A stretch of 64,000 nt of DNA from Nautilus pompilius (GCA_018389105.1 JACATO010002136.1:62001-126000), one strand, 5' to 3'; shown: positions 26,701 through 39,766, numbered from the stretch's first letter. Translations and numbers: made by a program. Notes: generated by a model not told the origin, from the letters alone.

Positions 26701-28710
26701 ATCAATAAATAAACAGACTGTCTGCAATGTTAAGATAAGCCAGTAGCCTGACCTTTAAACTGGCAAGTGTTTGTGTTCAATTAATAAGCAGCCATGGAAA
26801 TTTGCAGACGCGTTAAATAAGCAAAGGAATTAACCCTATTCCTTTTTTCTTCATAGATATAATAGCTTAGAACGTACGAGGTAATAGAGATTATCAAAAG
26901 GGTGGTGATGTGTTCTGGTTTTATTCCTTTCTGTCGCGGTAATTTATACAAGGGATGCTCTCGTGGCTGCAAGGTATTCGTCATCCCCCGGTTCGGCTGT
27001 CGCCGTCTGCCTGGCAAGTTTTAATTGTGCCCGGCACAGCCGAGAAGAGTTCCACCAGAACCTAATTACAATGTGGCGGTGTCGATACTTGTGCTGGCTT
27101 CGGGTTTCGTTTTCGATCAGACGCTCTGGAAAACTTCTACTTGCTTCTTGGCGGTGGGAGATGTTGCCAAACCGCACGCACACGCACACACACAGAGGGA
27201 GGGGGCGTCGGAAAAGATTAATTCTACGCAAAAGAATATTAATTGCTGGCTTCCTTTGATACCATTTACTGTACATGGCAGAATTTTCGGGATAATTGTC
27301 AAATACACGGCATCAGGCCCGGCAGCAAGCAGGAAAAAACAAGAGTTGCCTTTCTTCCGTCATAAGGTAATTACCAAAACAAACAGCCGAAATGCAGCAT
27401 AGAACAATAGTTCTTTCGGCATCAAAATAATTGGCTATACCGTCCATTTCTAAATATTTGCTGAGTTAAAGAAGTTTGATTCCCCATTTAATAGCTCTTA
27501 GTCTTAATAGTGGCTCTTTTTTCTCAACATTTGTAAATAAGATGGATTACATCAAATCAGACCGTGTTCATATTAATGAAACTCGAGGCTAATAGCATCC
27601 TATTTGGTTCGGGATTGTTTGGACCTTTTGACTGCATCCACCTAATATATTTATATTATTGGTAATCACTGGTTAAAAACAAACAAAAATAAAAAGCCTG
27701 TCGTCGGTCTACCCGTGCAGTTTACTCTTGAGCCTGTGATTTCGTACGCGAAAACTGTTTTTCCGCTACAGAAGGGTCCTCCGCAGAGCCGGCGTCGCTT
27801 AGGTTTCGGTTGCACTCTGGACGGGTCCAGTTCGGCGGAAACATTGGCAAGAGGGGTGAACGAAGGGCTCCCATCTCGCTTCATCGCTTGTCCGCCCTTT
27901 CGGATATACCATTGCGCCAGTGGTTGGTCGGGGGTTATCTCTCGACGCTGATCGGTCTTTATTGCAGGAAGTTGGAGCCGCATCTGCGACTGCTGCGGTA
28001 TGAAAGATACGGAACGGACTGCAGTTTCTTCACTGGGTTGGGTAGGGGGTAAGTAATAGAGCCCGGGTGTGAACCTCCGGCAAGCGCCTCGCCAAACAGC
28101 TGAGGGCAAGACACAAACCAGACGGTCAAAACTGAAAGAACGCCTAGACCGGTTCAGCATCAATAATCCGTTGGATTCTTAGACATCGAGAAGCTCCGAG
28201 GAGACGTGTTACTATTGTTTTGGCAAGGGTTAACAGATTTTAAGGATACACCTAAAGCCTTGGATTTTACAGCCATTCGAGCCCACGTGGTGTGTTCTGA
28301 GAAGCGATACCTTTGTGAGAAAGAGAACGGTTTCTCGTTTCGCAGACGGTCCAGACCGAGGCACACGGGCAATATCACCTGTCTGAACAACGAGCAGGTA
28401 AGCTCTCCACCTGACGTGGCCTTTCTCAGAACATTGCAACCGCTGGCAGGGTTATTATACTGCGCCTTAGCTCGCTCATACATCCCTCTTTAACACACTC
28501 ACACGCACACACACGGGGCTTCCATATTGTCTTTGTGTCCAAAAACACAGCAAAATCCGCGCACAAATATTCCCATCGATGCTTTGGACGAAAGTGTAAA
28601 CTTTTTTTGTACAATTTAAAAAAAAAAAACACGAAACTTGTGAGAGAAAATAAAAATAATTTTTAAAAAATTGTTGTTATTGCTCAGATTTCAGCATTAA
28701 AAAAAAAGAA
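26701..28710. other. No gene recognised
   Basis: Non-coding by inspection. The 165-codon minus-strand frame at 27666-28163 has no recognisable domain and is overlapped by open frames on the other strand. Confidence 0.45.
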
Positions 28711-28716
28711 GAGAGA

Positions 28717-28726
28717 GTGCGCGCGC

Positions 28727-28757
<31 letters not shown>

Positions 28758-28777
28758 TGGTGTGTGTGTGTGTGTGC
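28717..28777. repeat. (GC)n(GT)n alternating purine-pyrimidine tract
   Basis: About 60 bp: GCGCGC repeat to 28741, then GTGTGT repeat with one GG step. Such alternating tracts are the classic sequence type for left-handed Z-DNA. Confidence 0.95.
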
Positions 28778-30610
28778 AGAACAAGAAACATTTCCAGCCA
28801 GTATACGGCCCCATTGGGATGCAGAGATGTCCGAAAAACAGATGATGCATTCAGCAGTTGTAGGCATTTAAATCCTTTTAAAAATATTCCCATATTATTC
28901 CGTCTTTGCCTATTCAAGCATCGCAGAGCTGTTTTCTGCTCTTAACTGACTCAACTTCTTCTTCCTTACAGCTTAATTCGTGTTAACAAGTATACATATG
29001 TACATGTACGTATATATACACACTTGCATTTTGCAAGTGACAAAGAAGTGATTAAGCAAATGAGCAGCATCTACACACCACGGAATGTTATGCCAGCGGT
29101 TTTGCGTCTCGATGGTCTAATAAAACCCTAATAAAAATGTTCATTAATTGCTGGTTTTTGATCGAATAGTAGGGGGAAAACATAAAAAAAAAAAAAACTT
29201 GTTTCCTGTAAAGCGAGTGATAAGAAAAGTAATGACATATTCCCGTTTTCCAGCAATAGCAGGCGGCCACGACTGACGACTCGTGATGACGCCGAGTTCT
29301 CTCAGAAATGGGATGCTGGCCAGACGGGGCCGTTGGAATTTGCTGGGAAGAACCGCTTTTTTTTCCCCAGCCGGTCGGCCACCATTTTGTTAAGGGAGTG
29401 ACTTACGATGATATACGTCCGCTTGGTGGCCGTAAGGAAACAGGCTGAAGCGGGACTCGCTGAATCACTTAGAGAGGTTCAGCGAAATCGCCATGACGTT
29501 CATCCGACGCGTCAGCCGCCATCCCTGAGAGTGCAGCCGTGTCGGACCATCACACACTCACCGGTCGTGACGTTATGGCCACCACAAAAGCCAGCCTGTC
29601 CTCTCCGACTTTCAGATTTTCCTGTATCATCTAATCTTGCAATAGCAAATCGCCACAACGACGGATGTATCAAACACTTTTAAAAAGGGAAAGAATTGCA
29701 GATGCTTTATAACGTTGTTTATGGAAATTATCCTAGATAATAGCAATAATACCTTAACTGCTGCACCCTGTGTTTGTGATGGTAGCGGCTCTTCACCCAA
29801 GCGTATCCGATAACTGGAACCCAGTTACGTATAGAACAAGAGATTATCACGGACTGGTTGTTAACTGGGAAAATGATAAAGTATGCAAAACGATTAATCG
29901 CCGGAAAAATAAGTGAGAAAAGCCAATCTTGTCGTCAAAGATACGACTGCTAAATCAATCATCTCGCACATGGTCGATATATTCAAAACGTAATAAACCG
30001 GGCACTCCACGAAAAGTAAACAAGTGTAGACGATCAACTTATAAGAAAGTTTAATTGACTAAACATTCGAAATAAGGAGCGGGAGGGAGACATCTGAACG
30101 CCGGTAAAGTAGTTAAGTTAATCGAAAGTGCAAAGGCGCGAAGGTGCAATGAATTCTGAGAAAAGTCTTCGTCACGGGAGATTCCGGAGCAGCTCGGAAA
30201 TCTGGGGAATTAAACTCGAACTGCTCTAGAGAGAATTTAACGGGTTCTTGAATGTGAAGCGTGACTTGAAATTCCTCCTCAAAAATGCGGCGTGAAGTCT
30301 GTAATCTAACCCCTTCTCAGGAAGATTCTTGAAAAAAAACCCCAGTAATTGCGAAAAGGGGGGCACACAGCGTTTTTATTTTGTTTTAGCAGCTGCATTT
30401 TAAAGAAAGTGCTTTAAATGGTTTCAACGTTTGATTTAACCAATCGCAGCCTTGCAAGACTGGCAATTATTTGAAAATTCGAAGCAAAACAAAAAACAAC
30501 CAAAATTGAATATTTTTAAAAATATAACTCAGCAAAAAAAATGTTTCGAATTTTAAGCGCAAACTATTCGATACGTGGGAAGGCACTTGAGACATTTTTA
30601 GTTCGTAATG
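28778..30610. other. No gene recognised
   Basis: Non-coding by inspection. The open frame at 29408-29683 lacks family features. Confidence 0.5.
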
Positions 30611-30611
30611 T

Positions 30612-30826
30612 GCAAGAGAGAGAGACATGACGTCAGTACACGGAGAGAGGGATATGAGTCAGTACACGGAGAGAGAGGCATGACGTCAGTACACGGAGAG
30701 AGGAATATGGCGTCAGTACACGGAGAGAGGAATATGACGTCAGTACACACAGAGAGGGATATGGCGTCAGTACACGGAGAGAGAGACATGACGTCAGTAC
30801 ACACAGAGAGGGATATGACGTCAATG
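30612..30826. repeat. 27-bp minisatellite with CRE palindromes (array D)
   Basis: Eight units with a 27-bp period (26 once). Motif positions are 30628, 30655, 30681, 30708, 30735, 30762, 30789 and 30816. TGACGTCA is intact at 30628, 30681, 30735, 30789 and 30816. It is TGGCGTCA at 30708 and 30762, and shortened to TGAGTCA (an AP-1-like site) at 30655. The linker GTACACGG or GTACACAC is followed by AGAGAG. Confidence 0.95.
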
Positions 30827-33120
30827 GTTGTTTTCAACAGGGAATTATACTGGAATTTTGAAAAGTGCCATTATGAGTCAATCAGCGGAGAAGTTGTTGT
30901 TTTCTATTTTCCTACAATTCGGTGGACAGCAGTCGTTTATCTTGTAGCAGCCTTTAAAAAAAAATAATAAAGATTTTCCTGGACGCGGACTTCAGGGTTG
31001 TCGACATCGCGCGTTGACAGACGCTTTCAGAACGGAAGGGACGCCGTCTGTTAGTCGAACCACAGCCATCCAAAGCCATTTCCGTCATCACCAGCGCTAC
31101 TTCCGGTCTGCGCGATCACCTGGGCATTCATCGTTAACGGGCAGGCGGTTAATCGATGCTGCTGCTAATTTCCAGGTTTCTTCAAGCCAGCTTGAATTGG
31201 GGCTGGGAGTACTATCGTCAGATTTTATTAGTCTATTATTGGAAATCATTTAAAAGTGAGCATTTGTTTTTTTTTTAAAAAAAAAAAAAACTCGTTCACG
31301 TCACAAATTTGATCAAATTCCTCCATGCAGTAACATAATATTTTATTCAGCTAAAACAAATAATAATAATAATATTTAAATAAAAGCACATCGTCTCAAA
31401 TTATCTAATGAACGTATAAGTGCAAGAATCCACGATCTACACGGATTACTGTGCTGGACTATTTAGCAACACTGATGTAAACGCAATCGACATCTTGAGG
31501 GGCTTCATTAGGAATGCGAGACGCGGTGGTAACCCCCCCCCCCTATAAGCGAAGCGGCCCGACTCTCGTCACAATGGCTGTGGTAATCGACTTCAATTTA
31601 GTTCAGCTGATCAGTTCTTACATAGTCATCAGCAGCAGGTGCTGGCCATGTGTGTGTACCGTACGAGAAAGAGAAACGGTGCAATGCAAACTGCTGGAAA
31701 ATGTCCCCCCGCCACACACACACACCAGAGAATGGTAAACATACACTGTATTCGCTGGTCTCTGATCTTCAGCACGATTTTAAAACAGATTTTAAAAGAA
31801 ACAAAGAAAAGGTTAATTTCTTGGAAAAGTCAGTCCGCTAAAAAAAAAAAAACAACAAAAGAAGCTAATATTTTTGGTTCCCCTCTAGACGATTCAGCGG
31901 TAATCGTTGAAAAGACAAAACGAACTGAGACTGCATCCATGTAAATTTCCTTAAAACAAGATAAACTTATACACTTCCGGCCAATTTCCGCTCGAATGAA
32001 ACCAGTGCAGTCCAGCTTCCGTTCACATTTTCCTTAGGCGGACCCGACCGATCGTCTTTTGTTTGCTCGTTTGGCAAAACTGTTTATGTTTCTGTCGACC
32101 TTTTTTGGGGGGGTGGTGTGGTGTAATTGCTATGGCCTGTTTGTTAAGTTTGCAAGTGTATGTGATGTAGCTGGGTCGGTTCCACGACCGGCCGCCTCAG
32201 CTGTTTATAAGTGAGGTCTTATTTCGACCTGTATTACTTTTTAGTGTTAGTGTACCTCATCCTAGCGAGAGCAGCGGGCTACCCAACTCCTTCGTAATCT
32301 AATACGCTCAGGAGAGGTAGGTTTATCCAGGCTGAACCCTCTAGAACAGAGTTTTCTCTCCGTGTGTCCTTAAGATTCTAAAAGAGAGAGAAGCATTGGG
32401 CCGTTTTTTTTATTTTTATTAAATCCAACCGGAAGTGGAGGATAAAAAAGGGAGGGTTCTATTTTTATTTTTATTTTGTTAGGTGAGTAGATCTCGCCAG
32501 AAAGGTTTTCTGACTCTCTCTCTCTCTCTCTCTTTATCTCCACCCCACCTCCTTACTCTTTTCTTTTTCTTGTCACGTGATCTCATTCGCCGAATAGGTG
32601 TTTGTAGCCGGCAAAACAGACATAAAGAGAACATTACCGAGCCTGATTTAATACGCGTAACCATGTCAACTAGTTTCTGTCATTGCCGTCCTCTGGAACA
32701 AATACTTGCTAGAAAATCAAGGCCGGACAAGATGGTGGAAGGTGTGCTTAATTTACTCATGAGGCGAGACGCCATTAAAGCCAGATCGATGACGTTCCGT
32801 CTGGTGTCTGGCTGAAGTCGTGACGTCTCTCATAGGTTCGTCACGTGTGACAGAGCGCCGTGCTCTGTGACTAATCAGTACCGATCTAGAGGGCGGGCGC
32901 CCAACAGGTAAAACGATTTACTGGGGCCCGGCGCAAACCGGAAGACGGAACTTTCTTTTTCTCAGCCGTAGAAGGCCTAGAAAAACGAGGTGAGGCTGAG
33001 CCCCCCCCGGGCCGCTTTCTTTCATACCGCCAGATGACAACGTGAGAGAATCGCATACATCGTGTGTAAAAATATGTGACTGACTGCCATTCGCGGGATC
33101 GGAAAGTTCCACGACTGCGG
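30827..33120. other. No gene recognised
   Basis: Non-coding by inspection, with a short (CT)n at 32514-32534 and C or G runs at 31533, 32108 and 33001. CpG-containing patches at 32820-32930 but no exon. Confidence 0.5.
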
Positions 33121-33129
33121 GAGGACTGT

Positions 33130-34236
33130 AAAAGTGCGGGCAGGGATATCACTGTTGTGTGGTGAATACTATCGTTGCTGGGAAGACAAATGTCCCATGA
33201 CAAGCGTACGGAAATCAAAGTCTCAGCTGGTGCAGACTGACTACTCCATGCGGTGGATTGCAGGCAGACTTCATATTCGAAAGGAAGCTGTGAACGAGAC
33301 CCTGAGAACGGAGGATACGCGAAATTGGTACTGCCGACAATAGACGCGGTCGAAGAAGTAAACCAAAATTCTCCAAAAGAGACGTTAATTACCTCGAGGT
33401 ATTTTCTCTATCTGATGGACGTCAGTCGAGCCACCAGAGATCTTGCCATCGACCTGGCTGCATCTACGGGATTTACGGTTTCTTCAAGAACGGTAAAGTA
33501 CACATCGGATACATTGCTTCCCGGAGAAGAGGGAAACCAAAGGGCAAGGACGACACTGGCAGCGAAAACGAAACAGTGAGATAACCAAACCCGGAAGAAG
33601 GTGCTCTTCATAGATGAGTTCAACTTCGAACTGTTTGGAAATAACCAGCTACACTTTGATCGAAGGCGGGCCGAAAAGTCGGTATAACAGTCAGCTGACA
33701 ACAGCTACAGTGGAGCATGGGAGAGGATCAATACGAGTGTGGGGCTGCATATCAGCCAAGGGTGACGGAGATTTGCATAAAATCAAAGGCATAATCACTG
33801 TCGACAGGTACAGCGTGATTCTCATCCTTCATGTCATTCCCTCAAGAGGACACCCCAATGGGCATTGATTCATCTTCCAAAATGACAATAAACCAAAGCG
33901 TAACGCGAAGAGATCAATAAAACACTCACAAATATGCAATGACTTGCACAAAATTCTGATATGAACAACACTAAGGACTTGAAAGTCCTACAGGGTATTA
34001 AAACAACATTCCATGGTCAGACTCTGATAACCTGTATTGGAGCGTGGAAACAGCGTAATGTTTTATTAAATCAAAGGGCTCGCACTGCACAACGTGTTAA
34101 TTTTGCTTTCTCTGTATTTTCGGTAATAATGCACTGTCTATGTATTATGTACGTCTCTAGGTTGCGATTACTCATTATTTGTTATTTGTGCATATCTTGA
34201 GTGTGTTCTTATAATTATTTTCAATATTGTACACAC
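33130..34236 (+). pseudogene. Tc1-like transposase relic with 3' terminal repeat
   Basis: Broken transposase in order: helix-turn-helix-like WIAGRLHIRKEAVNETLR (about 33256-33309); RDLAIDLAASTGFTVSSRTVK (about 33438-33500); LFIDEFNFELFGNNQLHFD (about 33604-33660, first catalytic Asp); and FQNDNKPKRNA (about 33875-33910) in place of QHDNDPKHTA, second Asp kept. The SPDLNPIE block is lost. Frameshifts and stops separate the blocks. The last 110 bp (34122-34236) align with the inverted end of the Tc1 relic at 60.6 kb, ending in a terminal sequence of the AATTATTTTCAATATTG type, which marks the right end. The left end is not clear. Confidence 0.82.
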
Positions 34237-34419
34237 ACACACACACACATGTATATAACAAGATGATCGGTATTAAATATTTTGCATATGGTCACTTTTT
34301 AAACATTATAATGACATTTCATTGCGATAGAAATGTAAGAGCAAATCAAACGTTCAAAATTCTGTCACAAAACCCCGATTTTTAGAGATTACATAAGATA
34401 AACAGATCAGGAAGGGTAT

Positions 34420-35110
34420 CAATATTTGGTCGCACAGTTATAATCATCAATTACAGCGCAGATAAAAAATTTGGCATTTCCACCTTAGCAGCTTTGTTTA
34501 TATCGTTTCATTGATCTTCTATTGGAATCAAATCAGAGCTTTGAGGGGGGTACTATAAAAACCGAAATCATCTGATCGGTGAGATACTGCTGGATGAGGG
34601 AGGCCGAAAGTTTTGGATAATTATTGTTGAAAAATCCAGTTGAGAGAAAAGCAGTTTTCTCAGAATATGGTTTTAGTATATTGGTCAAATTGTGCAGGTA
34701 AACAAACCAATCCATTATTTCCTGGATACGGTAAATAAGGTCTGTATCCTTTTGGGAGAAAGGGTTCATACCATAATGGACCTGCACCCCCCATCTTTAT
34801 TCGCCGATCTGGTACTCTCTGGATGGAATGCTTCATCGAATCTTCGCCGAACAAAATTTTGACTATCTGACCCAAACTATAGAACCGCTATTCATCGGAT
34901 CAAAGCACCCTGGCCCACGTTTCCTGGGAATCCAATGGCGATGGTCCTTGGCGAACTGAAGATGAGCCTTTCGAGTCTTCTTTAAAACACGCCCCATCAA
35001 TTCGAAATCATAAAGTCGTCTCCGGACAGTTCTTGCGGAGATCCGTGGATCCTCTAAATTCCTTAAAATGACAACGGATGTCTTGTGCTGGTCCATTTCG
35101 AATAGACGCT
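34420..35110 (-). pseudogene. Tc1-like transposase relic, opposite strand
   Basis: Minus-strand DD34E remnant. RISARTVRRRLYDFELMGRV and RKAHLQFAKDHRHW (about 34940-35060) match the N-terminal recognition region with a piece missing between them. MNPFSQKDTDLIYRIQEIMDW and NILKPYSEKTAFLS (about 34630-34780) correspond to the 'GPLHRIDGIMD...NVMLPYA' block. FFNNNYPK replaces FQQDNDPKH, so the second catalytic Asp is lost, and VPPSKL replaces WPPQSPDL. Frameshifts separate the blocks. It lies tail to tail with the 33.1-34.2 kb relic and belongs to a different Tc1 subgroup, judging by its motifs. Confidence 0.82.
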
Positions 35111-36120
35111 TGATTTTACCGACGGAGTCCTGCCACTTTTATGCCCTTACACTGCCAGGCTGGATACAAACTATTACAGTGCCCGGCCCGCTTAGCAACC
35201 AAGGTCTGAGAGAGTTCCTCCTGGCACCACTCCGCGATCCGAGCGCGTCTTGTTGCGCCTAAAATTGTTCTTTCTTTAACCTATTGTAAACTGATTTTAA
35301 TAAAAGGTTAAGCATTTGTTTACTTTATTCTATCAGTTGTCCGAAAGAAATTTCTAATATAACCAGGTGACGTCGGCGATCTTGAAATTCCATCATAATG
35401 TAAGAAAACTGAGCATATGCCAAATATTTACTACCGACCAAGATGATGTGTGTGTCGTCAGTCGAAAGAACAAGAAATTGCTTCTCTATCAGGGTAATGG
35501 CCACGAGGGAATGTTTATTGTTTTACATATTTTTCGTGTCAATTTATATTTTTTTCTGCCATCTTGTTTTAAAGTTGTAAGCTGTTGAATATTTAATCAT
35601 TCTTTAATTCTCGATGACCAATGTATAAACCGACGTATAAATGAAGAGAGTGGCAAACTCTTACAAACGGTTATAACAAAGACAACATAGGTGGACCGTA
35701 ATTCGCCAGGAATCCATAAGTGGCATGGAACCGCTGAAAATAACGTAAGTTTTAATGTATGTCAAGTGACACTATGGCGCTATTAAGGGAAGGCGACGAG
35801 TAAGCGATATGTAAAGATTTGTAGCACAAGTTGAGACGATCAGAAATCAAAAGCTCTTTTCTCGTTACGCTGATCTAAGGAAGCTTCAGCAGCGGTCGAT
35901 ATGTGACCACGCTGTTGATCGAGGTAGATCTGTATGTGTCGACCGTGGTTCTATCACGTACAGCTTTAACTGTGGTCGATATAGAGCCACGTTGCCCATT
36001 AATCTCTCTCTAGTTTTATCACATACAGCTTTAACCGGTTTCGCATACCTCCATGACGCGGTTTCCTTCATCAGCTGCCCACGTGGCCACTCCGGTTCCA
36101 AACACATCTAAAAATGAAAA
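35111..36120. other. No gene; imperfect internal duplication at 35890-36035
   Basis: GGTCGATAT(G/A)..CCACG occurs at 35893 and 35973, and TATCAC(G/A)TACAGCTTTAAC at about 35952 and 36017. This indicates a decayed local duplication. Nothing else recognised. Confidence 0.5.
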
Positions 36121-36124
36121 GATC

Positions 36125-36270
36125 CAGTCGTGTTTTCCGGTTACTTATTGTGGATTTGCTGCGGGTAACTCACCACTCGAGAGCCCGCCCCGACCGTAAA
36201 CCGAGGCTGATACCACCCAACACCTCTTCTAACCCGCCTAGCTCCCGACTGCAAGACGTGAACTCTGGCC
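36125..36270 (-). repeat. SINE-like dispersed repeat, copy 2 (candidate)
   Basis: On the minus strand GGGAGCTAG, then 23 bases, then GGTATCAGCCTCGGT, then GGGCTCTCGAGTGGTG. The same blocks occur in the same order, with the same 23-base spacing between the first two, in the copy at about 60.4 kb. This copy lacks about 18 bases between the later blocks. Confidence 0.6.
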
Positions 36271-37484
36271 CCCTGTACAAGTTCATCGTGTAATCGTTTC
36301 TCGTGTAGAAATTTTAATGTGCGCGCTGTGGATGTTTAAATGAGGTCGGTGTGGGAAACTGCTCTTATGGACCGTGGACTGAAGCCCTAGCAAAGCTTTA
36401 ATGACAACCACTTCAGATGACGAGCTCAGACCTAAGTAGAGCTGTAAACGTGGCTGAGGTAGACAGCGCTGACTCATCTTAGCTCTTCCTTGTAGACGTT
36501 TTCCTGATATTTATAAAGGTGCTCAGCTCTGACTCATAATATTGTTTTCATTTTAACAAATGATTTAGGCCCCCTAAAGGTCATATCTATCCGTCGGATA
36601 TATTAAAGGCCTGTGCTATATTTATAAGAAAAAAAATGGCATTTTACTTTCCTTCACAAATAGCAGAAAAGAAGAAGAAGAAATTATACATAGAAAAAAG
36701 ACCTTTACTTTTCAAAGGTATATCGACTATCTTCGCCTGGCCGTTTAGACGGAATTTATCGATTGTTTTCAGCTGCGCTTCGCCTGATGCCCGTGTGATC
36801 GCATAGGTTTGTCACGAACGTCTCGCCTTGCCTTTCGACGGCTTTCTGGAACCCTCTTCACACGCTTAGCCGGTGCTGTGGCGCCTTCTCGCGACGAATA
36901 ATTACCAATGCTTCCGGTAAAGAAAAGTAAGAAGCAAAAATCAACTTTAAGAGAAAGATTAGATTGAGAAGCGAACGAGATGCGGATAACATAACTGCGG
37001 GGAGGGATGGACTCATTAAACGCTGCAAGACGAATAGAATGGATAATGTTGCTGATTTGCTCACGTTTACCAAAGATGACACTTCCCATTTGAGAAACTA
37101 TCATCCCCCCCTCAATATTCCGAAAGGCGAGAACGAGGATCGTTTGAAGCCGTCGTCTAAATTAGATTAGCGCCGCCGCCAATCGGAGGCGGACGGATCA
37201 ACGAGCCGTGACCGGCATGCCGAGAGTCTTCGGCAGCCCCGGATTATCTGCGACTATCAAAGAACCCGCTTCTCTTGACGAAACGCCATCGTTGCTTCAT
37301 CTCTGACGACTGACGTCAGGAGCTGAAACTAACAAACGACTTTATTTGGCAAGTGTTTGACGCTTAGAAAATGCCCCCTTAAAGGTGAACTTTTGATCCT
37401 TTAGTCTCGATGGTGAAATGTCCAGAACATCGTGGTGAAATGTTTGTTGTTTACAGAGAGAGGTATCAAGCAATATCTCTGTAG
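36271..37484. other. No gene recognised; CpG-rich patch 37165-37325
   Basis: The patch holds GCCGCCGCCAATCGG (CCAAT box near 37178) and an isolated TGACGTCA at 37311 that is not part of a GA repeat. Together these resemble a small promoter, but I find no adjoining exon. Confidence 0.4.
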
Positions 37485-37492
37485 CATCATTG

Positions 37493-38066
37493 CAGGGGCG
37501 GACTGAGAGTGTTATAGGCCCTCGGGCATAACTGTTCACTGGGCCCCTTAGTGCTGATGTCAGAGGCTACAAAGCGCCAGATAAGGGGAGGGCGGTTTGG
37601 GGGGGGGTGTCAATTTCAAAATTAGTTGTCTCAGACTGCATCTGGAGTATATTGGAGCATTCATTTAATAGAATTTATATGGGAATCTCCATGCTAGAAA
37701 ATTCACATTCAATGATAAAATACTTGTATAAAAGCAATATATTTAAGGATACTAAATAATGTTTCACAAAAATTATGTACAACAATTATATACATGTTAT
37801 TATAGTGTCTAGACCTAGACTACATTATCGTAAATAATGCCTCTATTTGTTTCAACTTCCTTGCATCCTGCTGGCATCACTTACTCCCCCAACTACCTCC
37901 CCTAATTAAGCTAGCTTTGTAGGCAAAGTACTAATACGCAATACATTCTCCACTGAATTGCCATATAAGCGAGTATTACTTTTTTAGTATAGTTAAAATG
38001 TAAAGAGTGTGGGCCTCTTGCAGCTGTGGGCCCTCGGGAAGTGCCCGATGGCTCAGTCCGCCCCTG
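37493..38066. mobile_element. hAT-type non-autonomous DNA transposon, complete
   Basis: 574 bp bounded by perfect 15-bp terminal inverted repeats, CAGGGGCGGACTGAG at the left and its complement at the right. The neighbouring GGCCCTCGGG sequences are also inverted. The direct 8-bp duplication CATCATTG lies at 37485-37492 and again at 38067-38074. Eight-bp duplications with CAGGGGCGG-type ends are typical of hAT superfamily elements. The interior is AT-rich and has no transposase, so it must have been mobilised in trans. The intact duplication indicates a fairly recent insertion. Confidence 0.88.
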
Positions 38067-38074
38067 CATCATTG

Positions 38075-39766
38075 AAACACCGGAGTTCCATCCGCCTGCC
38101 AAATTTTAAGAGATAATGGCCAAAGCGGATTCAAAAAATGTACTCCTGCGCTAAGCTAAAACCGAATCTAGAACCCGGAATCATGGGAACGCGTGAGGAG
38201 TTCCGAAAACTGGTGATAAAAGAAAAAAAAAACAACAGAAACCGATGCTGAAACTGTATACTTTAGAGAAATGGAGGCCTGTCAGATTCTGTAGTGTGTC
38301 TGTTTGTTGTCAAAATTATTAGAAATCAAGCGATGGAGACTGAAGCGGGAAGAAATCAGTCAGAATTTCCGTATTTATTTTCGATATATTTCTATTTTCG
38401 GTCGGTTGAGCGCTGCTATTAATGCGACACATGCGCTGATATATTAACTGACACACACACAAAAAAGTATATTTATCTTGCTCAACTTTCAGTATCGATT
38501 CTTGGCTTTTTGTTTATGAACAAACGATCTGTCTGATAAACGAATGTTCGTGTATATTTATTGGGTTTCCAAAAGTTATTCTAATTAATAATTAAACCAT
38601 ATTTTTAGCACGCTATGAAAAAAAATAGTTAAGGTGAAAACCGCACTTTTGATTTTATTAACATCCTTTAACGCAAAGCAATAGAGAATATTCCAACCAA
38701 GAGCTACACACACACACATATACATACAGACAGACATACACATTAGCAAAAAGGAACAACATAGATAATCCAGCTGCTGAACTATGCCAGACACTCCCGA
38801 AAACCCAGACAAGAAATGTGAAATAAAGGCAGTTCAGGTTTAGCGAAACACCGGTTGTTTTAAACGATTTGAAACTCGCAGTAAAACAACACTCTCATTT
38901 AAAATATAAAATTTCCTAGTTTTATTATAGGTTTTATCTTCACGCCTGACAACCCGAAATATGTCGCCAGTATTTCCTTTAAGATAAACGATAAAAGAAA
39001 TCGCATCATGCTAAATTACCAGTTTTTGCCGACAAAAGAGAAAGGGGGGGTTTATCTTGAACGGGCACATTGCCGAGCTCCTGGCGGTTGGAGGACTGGG
39101 AGCTCGTTAAAGGCCACTAAGCTGTTTCACCGTGAGAAGTTTATCTGCCGCGCGCTCCGGATAGCCAGTGCTCAATTTCCGAGCAGCGCCCCCTGTGGGA
39201 CAGCAGAGCGGAAAATCTCTCGAGCTTGAATGAAAAGAAACGGAAAAACTTTGCATACTGCCCTGTTCGGTGGGGCTCTTCCAAAACCCGCCACCAGTGG
39301 AATCAGTTTGTTTGTCCCTGATGAAAATATACAAGTGCATACGACAGATTCAAATATAAGCTCCCCCCCCCCCTTGGGGGAGGGTTCATTATGCAAAACA
39401 ATATGCCGTTTGCAATTTTTCGGACGCACATTTATCCCAATAAATCCTAAAATAGAGGACACGGCATCACGTGATCATACGGCGGGATATCATTGGACAA
39501 TGGACGAATGGGTTGTTTTTTTTGTTGATTAAACCAAACCGAGCGAAGCTATGCACGAAGGGGCCGCCATCGTCTTCGGTTTGTATATATATAGCTTATG
39601 TAAACTTGCCGATCTGTGACATTTCCATGTGTTATCATGACGTGTAATGCAAGACTCTAGCATTCCGTGTATAACACGCAATAAAGAAATGTAGATAAAG
39701 CTTCCGTCGCAGTTATAGCTGCATAGACATAAGGGTTTTCCTTGCCATGCACACTGTGTTAGGCTG
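38075..39766. other. No gene recognised
   Basis: Non-coding by inspection. (CA)n and (TA)n patches near 38452 and 38706. Confidence 0.5.

Noticed and set aside
27666..28163. 165-codon minus-strand frame as a gene
   Set aside because: No recognisable domain, low-complexity ends, and open frames on the opposite strand over the same bases.
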